A stretch of DNA of 64,000 nt from Aricia agestis (GCF_905147365.1 NC_056425.1:13047001-13111000); one strand, 5' to 3'; counted from the first letter of the stretch, positions 43,983 to 54,977 are shown. Numbers and translations are program-made. The notes: generated from the sequence alone by a model not told the origin.

Positions 43983-44047
43983 AAGAAACGTGTTGATGTT
44001 TTCCCAAACTGCTATACCAGTTTGAGAAAACATCAACACGTTTCTTT
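43983..44047. repeat. Short near-perfect hairpin
   Basis: The arms gaaacgtgttgatgttttcc/gaaaacatcaacacgtttc surround a small loop. Confidence 0.75.
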
Positions 44048-44424
44048 GCATAAATTAGCCAAAAAAATTCACTGCAAGAGGTGTAAGACTCTGTCTTTGA
44101 CTGCAGTCAGTAAGATTTTAACTGAATGCACTCATTCACTAAATGTTCGTCTACGGCATTCGGATAATGCGCCAACCTTATGATCGGATTTTTTAAAATT
44201 CTAGATTGATATGACAATATCGTCTATTGGTTTCAGTTCGGTTGGGGGCCCTCTGTATCCGCGGGGCCCTGGGCTGCAGCCCAAAAAGCCATATAGTAGA
44301 TCCGCCCCTGCATGCCTTGACCTTTCATGCGAATTTTCATGAACCCGTGTGCACGCAATAAAATGCAAAGTGGTGGAAATTTTTTGCTTTTTTTGCTCAG
44401 CTCTGCAATTTTAGATAAAGGGTA

Positions 44425-44632
44425 AATGACTAGTAGATTGGACAGTAACAGTCATTGGAAAAAGCACAAATACGCAATATTTATTAATGTTGCTTTAAAA
44501 ATTGTCTGTTTTTAAAGTAAAAGAACGCCTGATTTTAAAGAAAAGCAGGTAGTTTTTAAAACAACCTTAATAAATTTAGTATTTTTGTGCTCTATCCAAT
44601 GACTAGAACTGTCCAATCACTAGTCATGTTCA
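44425..44632. mobile_element. MITE of the 'gattggacagt' family, copy 2
   Basis: The left actagtagattggacagt and right actgtccaatcactagtc are inverted. The inner ttattaatgttgctttaaaa and ttaaaacaaccttaataaat are homologous to 19960-20100. Confidence 0.6.
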
Positions 44633-44655
44633 ACCTAACTTGTTTATATCTGACT

Positions 44656-44756
44656 GGGGGCCTATTATGAGCTCTTAAATCCATTCACTTTACGTCCTTA
44701 TACTGACTGTATAAGGACGTAAAGTGAATGGATTTAAGAGCTCATAATAGGCCCCC
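44656..44756. repeat. Perfect 47-bp inverted repeat
   Basis: The arms at 44656-44702 and 44710-44756 are exact reverse complements (outer gggggcctattatgagctc) around a 7-nt loop ctgactg. Confidence 0.9.
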
Positions 44757-44971
44757 TGAGCTAGAAGGCGGGTTATTTCTTTCGATTGTATAATGTATGC
44801 GACATGATTGCGTGGCGTGGTTATTGTTCGCATGTTGTATTCTAGAATTGGTGTATGGTGTTGCTGTCGCAACTAAGATTTGTCGTCGTTGCAATAGTTA
44901 TAGTGGTAACTTCAAATGTACGCGGGCTCTTTGCATAACTGTTTAGGGTTAAAAACGGAACCCTATTACTA

Positions 44972-45165
44972 AGTGTCTAAACATACTAGGCCGAAGTTAC
45001 GCGGCGTAAATTCCGCATGATTACGGCCGCAATGTATTTTAAATTGCCGATGAGACACTATTCCGTCGCGTTCCGTCCGTATTTTGTACGCGTTTGACAT
45101 TGCGGACGTAATCATGCGGAATTAACGCCGCGTAACTTCGGCCTTACCGTGTGTGTTTAGACACT
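44972..45165. mobile_element. Palindromic MITE, 'ccgaagttacgcgg' family
   Basis: The outer agtgtctaaacatac/gtgtgtttagacact and inner ggccgaagttacgcggcg/cgccgcgtaacttcggcc arms are inverted. The core ttgtacgcgtttgacattgc is shared with 51550-51705. Confidence 0.65.
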
Positions 45166-45177
45166 TTCGGATCGTTG

Positions 45178-45395
45178 CCGCGAGCGACCGCGACCGGTGA
45201 AAATTCAAATAAAATGCTACTTTATGACATAGAATACAAGTGTCATTTTCTACTGACATTTTGGTGGCGACCCACGCTGCCGCCGGCGGCGGCGTAAAAG
45301 CTAGTTGGTAGAGTAAAATGAAACCTATCGCCTATATCATAAAGTGGCATTTCGTTTGAATTTTCGTCGGTCGCGGTCGCTCTCGGCAAAGATCC
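45178..45395. mobile_element. Palindromic repeat, copy 2 ('ttttcgtcggtcgcg' family)
   Basis: The inverted ends cgcgagcgaccgcgacc-type and ttgaattttcgtcggtcgcg. The central ccgccggcggcggcg is GC-rich. Related to 23700-23885. Confidence 0.5.
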
Positions 45396-45414
45396 GAAAG
45401 CCACCTTTAGACTT

Positions 45415-45655
45415 CGATGTCCGTCCGTCCGTCCGTCCGTCTAGATAGACCTCTGCCTGTCTGTCTGGTCTTTTTTGCTCCATATCAAAAATGGTTACAG
45501 GTAGGCACTTGAAATATTTAGAAAATGTTATATTTGTGCTATTATTTTTTGAATATTTCAAGTGCCCACCTGTTACCATTAGAATTAAAGTAAATATTTA
45601 AGGGAACAAAATTTTTTAGTCTATTTTCGCTCTATCGTACGGAACCCGTACGTTA
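45415..45655 (+). repeat. 'acccaaagggtaaaaacggg' repeat, degenerate copy
   Basis: Contains (GTCC)n, ttttttgctccatatcaaaa, ggcacttgaaatatt and the tail ctctatcgtacggaacccg. The head is lost. Confidence 0.45.
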
Positions 45656-45909
45656 TCTAATCATTCTTAGATATTACCTATCTAAGATCTAAAAATCCAC
45701 TCTAAACTCCGTGTAAACCTTTTACCCTGCTCCGTATATCACAAAGGTATTTGAATGAGAATGAGATACCGGGTCGGAACGTCGTTCCTCGTTAGGCTGA
45801 GTGATTCTGATGCGTGATTCTAATCCACTTACTGGCTCCAGTTATATGCTAGCAGCGTACATACATACTTTACATAGAGCTGCTCTATGCTTATATTCAT
45901 TCTGAAATA

Positions 45910-46285
45910 CAGGGTGCAATTAAACCTTCCTGCCAAATTTTTTCCAGGGCTTAGGTATCATTAGGCGAGTCCATTTAACAAAAAAAAAAATTGGGTGTTA
46001 TATTTTTTTATGACATATTTTATCCCAATTTAAATCGTTGCAGAACGGTCACTCGCGGCGCGGGGGAATGAGAAAGGGTGACGCGGGGGAAACGCGCGCG
46101 CGGGGGCACGTCACGCGCAGGCGACGCGTCGTGTCCATTAATTGTAGTGTTTTTTAGGATAACTTTCGGTAGTTATTTCTCAACATTTTAGTACTGAGTG
46201 TTTATAAAAGAAAAAGTACGTGTATTTTTATTTTTAACAAGGATCAATATATCAAAATTTGGCAGGAAAGTTTAATTGCACCCTG
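45910..46285. mobile_element. Tc1/mariner-type MITE with GC-rich core
   Basis: About 30-bp TIRs start CAGGGTGCAATTAAACCTTC and end inverted at CCCTG, with TA on both sides (45908-45909, 46286-46287). A TA target with CAGGG ends fits Tc1/mariner. The core at about 46040-46130 is rich in gcgcgcg and CpG, unlike the AT-rich arms. Confidence 0.7.
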
Positions 46286-46312
46286 TATAGGTATTAGGTA
46301 CTATTAGAGAAA

Positions 46313-46443
46313 TTGATTCCTATGCAAATCGGGGACCTAAGTAGTGTGGTTGCGTTACGTCAAACCCAGCTGACAGATCACAATTAACATTGAATTGACA
46401 TATTCGACAAATAACGTTGGTCTGTCAATTGCATAGGAATCAA
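46313..46443. mobile_element. Inverted-repeat element, 'tgattcctatgc' family
   Basis: The ends ttgattcctatgca and tgcataggaatcaa are perfectly inverted. The inner gttgcgttacgtcaaaccc matches the other copies. Confidence 0.65.
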
Positions 46444-46963
46444 CTTCCTCGATGGTACATATACAAAAAAAAAATACAAAATACAAAAGTCTTTATTCAC
46501 CATGATAATTTTAAACATTTTAACGAATAACGGTCCCCCAAACTATGGGGATGTATGAGTCCATATGTGTCGCAGCCAACTGTAAACCAGGCGACGCCTT
46601 GATAATTTGGCTGTAGCGATATCGATTTTTCTCAGCAATGACTAAAGCTAAGAAATTAAAGTTCATTGTCAGTATTCATCATGTTTTTGTCTTTGAATTA
46701 CCCATAGCATAACACGATTGGTCAACTTTTGTAACACAGAATAATCACTCAAAAAGACCTCTGTAAAAAAAGGGATTCCTATTTTGCCAACAGAGGAGAG
46801 TGATTTAAGCTTCCAAAATTTGTACATATTTAAATTTATTAGTTAAAGCATACACTTTAATTTGTCCATAGCTTATATGAAATGTATTGATGGTTTTTAA
46901 ATTACGCGACAAAAACCGTTTTGTCGCTTACGACCTTTCCATTTTTTGCTGTTCCATTGCTTG
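46444..46963. other. Intergenic with a possible retrotransposon tail
   Basis: About 46465-46560 begins with an A-rich run followed by ctttattca on plus, which on minus is a TGAATAAAG polyadenylation-like end plus poly(T). It may be a 5'-truncated retrotransposon on the minus strand. No coding sequence recognised. Confidence 0.35.
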
Positions 46964-47180
46964 TTAGGGTTCCGTACCCAAAGGTTAAAAACGGGACCCT
47001 ATTACTGAGACTTCGATGTCTGTCCGTCTGTCTGTCTGTCTCCAGGCTGTAAGTCAAGAACCGCTATAGCTAGACTTCTGAAATTTTCACAGATTATGTA
47101 TTTCTGATGCCGCTATAACAACAAATACTAAAAACAAAATAAAGTTAATATTTAAGGGGCTCCCATACAACAAACATGTA
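46964..47180 (+). repeat. 'acccaaagggtaaaaacggg' repeat, truncated copy
   Basis: The head ttagggttccgtacccaaag and body are as in copy 1, ending after ggggctcccatacaacaaac. Confidence 0.65.
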
Positions 47181-47360
47181 CGGTTAAAATATGTACAGAA
47201 ATACTGATGTACAGGTAAATTGAAACTTTCATGGTTATAATAGAGATATTTTTAATCTGTAAAAGGTTTAATTATTATTATTATTTAGTAATAATGTTTT
47301 TTTCAGCCAAAAAAAAATTTGCAGGCAATAATATAAAATAGATTTTCATATATTTTTTAT

Positions 47361-47676
47361 TTTTTTATGAAATAAGGGGGCAAACGAGCAAACGGGTCAC
47401 CTGATGGAAAGCAACTTCCGTCGCCCATGGACACTCGCAGCATCAGAAGAGATGCAAGTGCGTTGCCGGCCTTTTAAGAGGGAATAGGTTAATATAGTAA
47501 GGAAGGGAAGGGAATAGGGGAGGGAAGAGAGGGGAATAGGGTAGGGGATTGGGCCTCCGGTAAACTCACTCACTCGACGAAACACAGCGCAAGTGCTGTT
47601 TCACGCCGGTTTTCTGTGAGAACGTGGTATTTCTCCGGTCGAGCTGCCCATTCGTGCCGAAGCATGGCTCTCCCAT
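47361..47676 (-). mobile_element. Lepidopteran SINE (Metulj-like), copy 6
   Basis: Complete from poly(T)/atgaaataagggggcaaac to gcatggctctcccat. The minisatellite block has about three units. Confidence 0.75.
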
Positions 47677-48035
47677 ATATTATAGCGCAGTGCAGTATCA
47701 TAAAACTTCTTAAGCATTAACGACTTAATAACTTTACAGAATTACACTCGGGGAATCCAAAATGGCGTCCGACATTAGTTTTCAATATTCCGTCGGAGTT
47801 AGGAAGTCGTGAGTTGTGTTAGCGATAGCTGGATTTTATAATACTTACTTATAGAAAATTCATGTCGAGGTAAAACATGTCCACACCAAAACTGCCCTAC
47901 TTTTAAGTTCTGGGGTAGTTTAGTTTTGACAGTAGATTTTTCAGTTCAATCTGCATTTTATTACCTGAAGAGTTAGGGTAAATTCACCGCAACGCGACGC
48001 GTAAATGCATTTATACCAGCCCTACTAGGCAAGTG
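47677..48035. other. Intergenic, no feature recognised
   Basis: Nothing coding and no clear repeat. Confidence 0.35.
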
Positions 48036-48167
48036 GAAAGCGATTATCGTAAACGCCAACAAAATGTATGCGATTTGACATAAGTCATCGCTTCGCTAGC
48101 GAATACTAATGTCAAATCACATACATATTATTGGCGTTTACGAATAATGGCTTGCCACTTGTCTAGG
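48036..48167. mobile_element. Palindromic MITE-like element
   Basis: The left aagtggaaagcgattatcgt and aacgccaa are mirrored by ttggcgtttacgaataatgg and cttgccactt at the right. The inner gtatgcgatttgacat/atgtcaaatcacatac completes the stem. Confidence 0.6.
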
Positions 48168-48490
48168 CCAGCAGATAGGAACAAGTCCAAACTGTACCGA
48201 ATGCAACTTATCTAAGTACCCTGATCTTGAAAGTAGATGTCTAATGATTAACATACTACTTTACTTATCAGCGTTTCTTGAAAACAATACAACTAACGGT
48301 ACGATATGAGCAGTTCTGAGCCATGAATAACACATACAATTTAGTTAAGAGCATCCTTTGTCTATAGTTAAACTATATGTCACGATCATTGGCTTAACCG
48401 ACTACGGGGAAAGAGGGTAATGATTTTTGCAAATGTATGTGTTTGTTTTTTGCGCCTAAACTACTGTTTGCATGCGGCTAATATTTAATG

Positions 48491-48614
48491 TTTTTATAAA
48501 ATTAGGGGGCAAACGAGCGAACGGTCGGTCACCTGATGGAAAGCAACTACTGTCGCCCATGGACTCTCGCAACATCAGATTTGCGAGTGTGTTGCCGGCC
48601 TTTTAAGAGGGAAT
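48491..48614 (-). mobile_element. Lepidopteran SINE (Metulj-like), copy 7, truncated
   Basis: Only the 3' third is present, from ataaaattagggggcaaac to gccggccttttaagaggga. Confidence 0.7.
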
Positions 48615-50612
48615 TTACACTTCATAAAAAACTGCGTTTTAAAAAACGTTTCATGGCGCAGTTTTTTTCCTAGCTTTCCATGACTTAAAAGTCTTCATTT
48701 AATACACATCAAATACACTTATTTTCTCCAGTAAATACTCCAGGCAACATAATTTCCCCCATTTTTGGGGAGATGCCGATGTGACGCTCGAGTCGGAGTT
48801 TCAAAGCATCTGAATTACAAATTAATTAGCGAAGCTCTCAAATGTACAAGTGTACAGATGTATAATTAAGGAATTTTAAACGTTAATTTGTGTCTGTTTG
48901 TGAAAGGTATACGCTTGAGTAATTTTCACCCCCAACGCAAAAAGAGGGTGAAATATTTTTCACCCCAAGTCCCAACGCAAAAAGTGGAAGTACTTTATTT
49001 CTTCCTACGTTTCTTCGTAGCTTGGAACCGAATGGTTAGATATTAAAGACGTATATATAGTGGCACTTGGAAGACGCTGCCAAGATATTATGGCAGCAAT
49101 AGCAATTTTTTTTTAATTATTTTGACTATTTATTGGCTCGAAGTGCAAAAGTTTCACTATAATGTTACATGTAACAGGAAAGCTCGTGGCTGTATATACT
49201 TATTGTTCTGCTGATGCGCAAAATAGGATAAATCAGCTACCAGTTACCACCAACGTTTGTAATTCATGGTGGTCACATGCAAAATAATACATATGAATGG
49301 TATTGAAAGAAGAGATTTTGTGTACCAACCACTGGAGTGCAATTCACTGCACTATTGCCCGTTTACTTTAGTCCAGTAGCAATCCAGCGCTGGATTGGAT
49401 CACTTGATTGTAAAGTATTCACTCACTCTGACCATTTTTACCGACGGAAATCTATTTTTTTTTTGGAACGAAGTTCCTTATCGCGAGTTTTGAAAGGAGA
49501 CTAGACGGAAAAAGTTGTAACGACACTTTTTTAGTAAGAATAGGGTGCGCAGTACCAGGGCGTTGATGTGGCGATGACATCAACTGGCGGGAAAATATGT
49601 AAAATTCCTCTATGGCGAGGGTTATTTTAGCTGGGTGGGGTGGCAGTTCTCTTCATTATTTTTTGTATTTTTTTATATCTATGTTCCATCCAGGTGTCCC
49701 TTGACACCTCTCAAACCTCTAGGTTAGGTTAAATAAGGTCTCGATTATATCTTTGCTTTTGAGATTATTTTTTGGCAATTTCTTGAATCCTTATTTACTG
49801 CCATGAGTAGCAAAAAGTTATTAAAACTTATCGTAATAAAAATGATTCTGTCAAACTGTCCAACTTCCAGCCGAGTGCTATTGCCCGAAGCTTACAGGAC
49901 TTGAGAAAATTAAGAACGTATTTTTTAAACGGATATAAAAATAAATAAAAATGTAATTTTTGAGAAATTCTTTCTCAATTACAGATTGTGTATTGACGCT
50001 TTGCGACTGCAATGTGTACGGTTCGTCGCCGCAACATTTTTAAATAGCAAAAAACTTACAGCAACACCAGGTAGCAATATGAAATCGCGAGAAATGATTT
50101 AAGTTATCTATAATAAGTTAATAACCGACAACGAGTCGCGTCCAATCAGAAGTCGCTGGGCCGAAAAGTTTAATTTGGATGATAGATGGGAATTTCAAGC
50201 GGAATGGTTTTTATATTGAGGTACTGATCTACAAAAAAGTGTGAGTCGGGACAGCTCCTGAGTAGGGTTCTGTTAATTATTATAAATAACTGAAATCATT
50301 TTTCATTTTGTCTATAAATATAAATTCTTTTTTGTCACATGGACAAACTGGCAAATTATTTTGTAGACGCCTTTTTATCGGGTATTTCGTCTTTTAGTGA
50401 TTGCGTTTTAAAAACTTTAGGGGTTTTTTATATATATTTATATAATTTTACCAAGTGACAAAATCTTAAGACCCTTTATTAATAAAAATGTTGTCTTTAA
50501 GTTTAAGTAAACATTCCTGTCTGTTGAATGGCTTTTAGAACGTTTCAGACAAATTCACGGACATAAGAGTAAGCTTTAGGAATAGTTTTAGTTATAGGTA
50601 ATATCAGAGATC
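48615..50612. other. Intergenic, no gene recognised
   Basis: A short palindrome aaactgcgttttaaaaaacg...gcgcagttttttt lies near 48628-48670, a repeated tcaccccaa/cgcaaaaag pair near 48926-48985, and ccagtagcaatccagcgctgg near 49373 resembles sequence at about 2767-2800. No gene. Confidence 0.35.
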
Positions 50613-50745
50613 TTGATTCATCTAGGCGGTGGCGGACCTACGTAATTTGGTCGCGTTATGTCAAACTTAGCCGACAGATCACGACCAACATTGAATTGAC
50701 ATAATTCGACCAAATAACGTTGGTCCGTCAACTGCCTATGAATAA
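50613..50745. mobile_element. Inverted-repeat element, 'tgattcctatgc' family, diverged
   Basis: The inner tacgtaatttggtcgcgtta and aacattgaattgacataatt are shared with 46313-46443. The ends are eroded. Confidence 0.5.
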
Positions 50746-50795
50746 ATTTCTTCGTTACATTATGTGATATTTGCACTCTTCATGCACATAGTAGG

Positions 50796-51190
50796 AAGAT
50801 TGGTAGGTCGCCCTGCAGCACGATCAGTGCCGTAAATAGGGCTGTGCCACCAGTGCCCAGGCACAGGGCGTAGACTCTGGGGGGGCGCAAGAATGGCCAG
50901 ACCAGGCAGTCTCTTATTCTTTCGAATTGCTCCCGATAAGTACTTCCCGCTGCGCCCCAGAGATGTTTTTCAATGTAGTAAAAAAATCTACAGGCAAACA
51001 TATAACCTCCTTTTTGGAAGCAAGTTGAAAAACAAGGGTGCAGTTATAAGCTCGCACAGGGCGCAAAAAGGGCTATTTACGGCACTGAGCACGATGAGCC
51101 GACGATTTGGAGAATGTGGCATCTGATGGATGACGGCTGCCTAAGATGAGGATGCTTGGACGTCCACCAGTGCAATTGTCATGATGATGA
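50796..51190 (+). pseudogene. Non-LTR (RTE-like) ORF 3' remnant split by a MITE
   Basis: Joining the two flanks of the 263-bp insertion in one frame reads GRPAAR, stop, ADDLENVASDG, stop, RLPKM. This resembles the C-terminal 'GRP..RW.DDL..VAG..W...A' region of RTE-type retrotransposons, with the tryptophans now TGA. It ends in a catgatgatga run, usual for that group. A weak but patterned match. Confidence 0.45.
50825..51087. mobile_element. hAT-type MITE, 263 bp
   Basis: The ends CAGTGCCGTAAATAGG and CTATTTACGGCACTG are inverted. An exact 8-bp duplication AGCACGAT flanks it (50817-50824 and 51088-51095). The ORF at 50780-51001 on the minus strand runs through it and is not a gene. Confidence 0.8.
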
Positions 51191-51549
51191 ATAAGATTAT
51201 TATTTGTTACAGTTCCAGAACTATGTTTGTTTTTGGAATTGACCTATCGCCTTTTTCAACCTTTGTCTTAAAATAACCGGGTCGCAACGGCAGAGCCTGG
51301 TCTGTCACCTGCCGAACTGACGAGGGTAGGAACTTACACACTTAACTTGTCTCGAGTTTATAAATTGTCCCCAGAGAGTTTATTTTTCGAGTAAATCGAA
51401 TGTTTAGTTCTCCAGAGAAATATGTATTAACCCCAAAAAACGGAGGTGTAACTTTGACGGGTCTGTCTCTCTGTGTTTTGGCGTATGTTTGTCCGTGGGA
51501 TCGTAGAATCTAAACTCCGTCCAGTGCTAGAAATTGCTACTTCGTCTAA
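51191..51549. other. Intergenic, no gene recognised
   Basis: Nothing recognised. Confidence 0.35.
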
Positions 51550-51705
51550 CTTTCCGCGCCGGAAGTTCGGCTTGATTCCGCCTGCAATATTAAATCACCG
51601 ATGACACACCATGCCGAAATTTCGTCGCGTTATATTGTACGCGTTTGACATTGCGCAATTTCCGGCGCGGAAATTCGGCATAGTGTGCTTAGACACTAAG
51701 AGGTA
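51550..51705. mobile_element. Palindromic MITE, 'ttccgcgccggaa' family
   Basis: The left ttccgcgccggaagttcggc and right tttccggcgcggaaattcgg are inverted. The core attgtacgcgtttgacattg is shared with 44972-45165. Confidence 0.6.
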
Positions 51706-51769
51706 AAAAACAAGCTCAAGAAGAGGTTACTAGAAGACGCCACAACTCTTTTTTTACACGATTTGTATA

Positions 51770-51905
51770 TTACGCGGTAACCGTACATTTTTCCAGGATA
51801 AAAGTATCCTTTACCATTTCCTGGGACTCAAAGTATGTCCATATCAAACATCAATTTCGGTTTGGGCGTAAAGAGGTAACAGGCATACTTGCGCATTATA
51901 ATAAT
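51770..51905 (-). mobile_element. Helitron-like fragment
   Basis: The phrases gcggtaaccgtacatttttc, cctgggactcaaagtatgtc and gtaaagaggtaac are the family body in inverted orientation. Confidence 0.45.
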
Positions 51906-52654
51906 AATTAGTACCTTACTTACTCGCATTCCTCGCTCTAAAGACGTGTTCTTCTCTATAAATCCAGCTGTTCTACAAATTAATTATTAATATCGTAAGC
52001 TACAATGTGACATTTCTGTTTCATCTTGTCCCATCAGTTATGCGCAAAGGAATGGAATTAGTTAGGGCAGATCCGCCATTTCATTTATCCAATGTAAATG
52101 GGTAAACGAAATGTGTGAAAAAAAAAATTACCATGTTTTGTGATGCGACGCGGCGCTGTATTTGAAAGGGTCAGTGCAGCAACGTGACGCAGCTATGCAA
52201 AGAAATTATAAAGATAAGTTTATTTACTACACTAGAAAAAGTGTTCTGGGGGCTTAGCCAACACGCCGATCAAAATGCTCTAAATTTGACTCAAATCATG
52301 TCAACTTGATAACAATACATTTTGATCGACGAATCTATAAAGAAGAGATGAAGAATATTTATTTATTTATTTTTTTGTTAGGAAGACCAACAGCTATGAA
52401 TAAAAACAGTAAATAACTTATACTAGAAAATAAGAAGCCAATTACAGGTCCTCACAAATAGATATACAGGTGAGTAATAAGTTCAAACATAACAGGCGCC
52501 ACATACTACTAAGTAAATTACAATGTGTTAAGTGAGACTAATCACTAAAGAGTCACAAATACTAAAATTTAAGGCTATACGTAAACATATTCTATCGTAA
52601 GTAACAAACACAGGATAAAGCCTTAAATATAAGTGACAGTTGTATGAACAAACA

Positions 52655-53715
52655 TTACTGGAGCAAGTATTCATAAAGCAGTCGCTTGGCTTTCACAATG
52701 TTAGTTGAAAACAGGTCCAAGTCTAAAGATTTAGAAATATTATTAAAGTTATTACCTGCGCGCAAGATAAATTAGTTTTTACGGTAGTTAGTCGAAACTA
52801 CTGGTACAAATATAGGGGGGTTAAATCTAAAAATTCTGAAGTGAAGCGCACGCGCCCGTTCCCTTATCTCGCCCGGAATCCCGTCAAGCTGCCGCCTGCC
52901 GCCTTTGTCTAGCCGACACGGTGGCCTCTCACGTTATACTAAGCTGCAGTTGCTTTCAGTAGCCCCGAGACTGGACATTTCAATTACTACATGTTTTTAG
53001 TATGCTATTTTATTTTATCCATATTATTTATATATTAATATGTAATTACACTTCCACTACCGCACATATTTAATAGGTTATTATTATTATTATTTTTTTT
53101 TTTTTTTACATTCTAAGAATATGAATTATTTATTACTGTAAATTTGTTATATATTATGCTGTGTGTTGTGTGTCTGTCAAACGCCTGGCAGTCACAAGGA
53201 TCCACATAATACCAGGGATCGTGGTACAGTTATCCTGTACCAAGATCATTACCTGAGTGGAGTCCTATTCAACAACTTTTCGCACTGCACTGCCTTATAC
53301 CGAAGCACTCAATCCGTGCCGCACCACAAAAATATTATGTACTTGTGTAAATTATTTGTAAAATTTTGTTTGTGTTAAAATTCGAATTAAGTGTTCTAAT
53401 TTTTTTTTTTTTTTTTACTGATAAGTATACCTATTATGTGGTTAGGCTTATAGTATGCATGTCTTTTTTTTTTTTTTCTTTCTCTGTCATTATTGTTGTG
53501 TGCTTTGTTCTATTGTAGTGTACTGTGAACTTTGTTGAATAAATGTTTATTATTATTATTATTATTATTAAAAATTCTAGAGGGTACATTTAAATTAAGT
53601 TTTTCTAAAATTACATTTACAATTAGGCAATCTTTAAAAGAAAAATTAAATCGGCAACATCGCGTCTGATCTTGAGCGGAACCAGATGATGCCGTTTACA
53701 GATTTCAAAATAATT
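52655..53715 (-). pseudogene. C-terminus of a CR1/Jockey-like ORF2, broken
   Basis: When the inserted element and one copy of its target duplication are ignored, the minus strand reads RRDVADLIFLLK, a one-base frameshift, then DCLIVNVILEKLNLNVP and FNPPIFVPVVSTNYRKN, a stop, and FNNISKSLDLDLF to TAA at 52655-52657. The R-R-D-V-x-D-L-x-F-L-x-K and I-N-L-N-V-P-like blocks are typical of the end of Jockey/CR1 reverse transcriptases, also present in the element at 54.9-59.5 kb (RRMMDLVFLQ, ITFTVP). It is a dead copy. Confidence 0.55.
52838..53569 (+). mobile_element. Retroposed insertion with (TTA)n tail
   Basis: About 730 bp between two copies of a 9-10 bp direct repeat AAAAATTCT (52829-52837 and 53570-53578). 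It ends gttgaataaatgtttattat plus an ATT trinucleotide run, so it moved by retrotransposition. No reverse transcriptase codons were recognised, so it is either a 5'-truncated non-LTR element or a SINE-like passenger. The 71-codon ORF at 53163 has no domain. Confidence 0.6.
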
Positions 53716-53773
53716 ATCGGAATCGTAGTGGATTATATAAAGCCAATGTATCAGGCAGCTCAATATTATTAAT

Positions 53774-53828
53774 AATTTTACAACTATAAGTTATAATAAT
53801 TATTATTATAACTTATAGTTGTAAAATT
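53774..53828. repeat. Perfect 26-bp-arm palindrome
   Basis: The arms aattttacaactataagtta... are exactly inverted around a 3-nt centre. Confidence 0.85.
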
Positions 53829-53906
53829 GGTTGTCTTTGTTCAATGTTCACCCGTCAAGTCACTTTTCTAACGTATCCTGAGTCCTGACCACTTTGTATA
53901 ACTATA

Positions 53907-54045
53907 ACCAGGGCCGGTTTTAGCACTATCAGTGCACTGGGCGAAATTTCTTCGGCGCCCGGGGTGCTGAGAGTGCTGAAAAAATTTGGCCCCCGTTTTG
54001 TTTGCCTTCAGCGCCCCTTTTTATCCGGCGCCCTAACTCGCAGAC
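53907..54045 (+). mobile_element. Short repeat, uninterrupted relative of 10885-12060
   Basis: cagggccggttttagcact, cttcggcgcccggggtgctg and gcgccc(c)ttttatccggcgc appear in the same order as in the nested copy, without insertions. Confidence 0.55.
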
Positions 54046-54126
54046 ACAATAGATTTTCAATTGTTGCGGCAGCCGGCTGTCGCTTGGGGATTGATGGGTT
54101 AAAACTAAGGAGGTTAATATAACTTA

Positions 54127-54260
54127 GGGTCTGTTTCACGTTGCATAAGTGCCGAATAGGCTATCCACCACTTAAGTTGACAGATCAAGTATGGAGAATC
54201 AGTCAAAAAAACTGTGAATAGCCTATTCGGCACTTTATCAGAAAGTGGTGAAACAGGCCC
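54127..54260. mobile_element. MITE 'gggcctgtttcacc', copy 2
   Basis: The ends gggtctgtttcacg and gtgaaacaggccc are inverted and TTA flanks both sides. The inner tgccgaataggctat/atagcctattcggca stem is intact. Confidence 0.8.
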
Positions 54261-54977
54261 TTAGTTTTATATTTTATTCCCAAAATATAATATCCAGCAG
54301 CTACAAACTGCACAAGCCAGAAGCTCCTAATGTTCAAACTGATTTATTATTCTCTACTCTTGACATCTGTCATTAAAGTGTAAACACTCTGTCCCGTAAA
54401 TAATTAATTTTTTCTGGATAAAACTAATAAAAAGTGATCAAAGTTATGATAAAGATATACCTAGTAACCTAAACCATAACCACAAGTGTTTTCTTCATTG
54501 TGTGACCTAAATTGAGGAAATAATTAGTGGTGAGTGCTCGATAACACTACTTACTCTCAGAAATCCAAAAACTCCTGAAGATTACCTCTAAAATACAGGA
54601 AATTATTCACAACATCCTCGTGAACAATACAAGCTGAGTTTTATCTGAAATTTAAAAGTAATATTGTGACCCCTATGATTCATATTTAATAACCATCACA
54701 AACTAGGCGGTCAGTCAAACAAATTAGAAGCCGTTTGTAATCCGTTATTTAAATTAGGACGGATTAATAGCTTATTTTTCACAAAATAAGAAGTCGGTCA
54801 CAAAAATTTGGCGACAATTTTGAAGTTTGGTCACTTTGACACATTGAAAGCTGATGACATCAACATCTGACAGCCATAGACAAGAACTTTTTTTTTTTTC
54901 CTTAATGATAACAGCCTTTGAACAATACTTAGAAAGTGTCTTAATAAAAAATACTACAAAATATACCTATTTTAACA
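54261..54977. other. Probable 5' untranslated region of the retrotransposon
   Basis: No coding sequence. It directly precedes ORF1 of the non-LTR element and probably includes its 5' UTR. The exact 5' boundary and a target duplication could not be identified. Confidence 0.4.

Larger units (their letters stand above)
43143..44312. repeat. Repeat block containing a Helitron piece
   Basis: The phrases ggggccctgggctaataatg (43179) and gcggggccctgggctgcagc (44259) with ccgcccctgcatgcc flank a segment that includes the Helitron fragment at 43274-43745 and a hairpin at 43983-44047. It looks like one dispersed repeat broken by insertions; its class was not recognised. Confidence 0.4.
52360..53720 (-). 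mobile_element. CR1/Jockey-like non-LTR remnant with nested insertion
   Basis: On the minus strand a C-terminal reverse transcriptase remnant is followed by 3' untranslated sequence and an AT-rich tail of taaa-type repeats at about 52360. It is split by a younger element at 52838-53569. Confidence 0.55.

Noticed and set aside
50780..51001. 73-codon minus-strand ORF
   Set aside because: It runs across a hAT MITE and its inverted end, so it is incidental.
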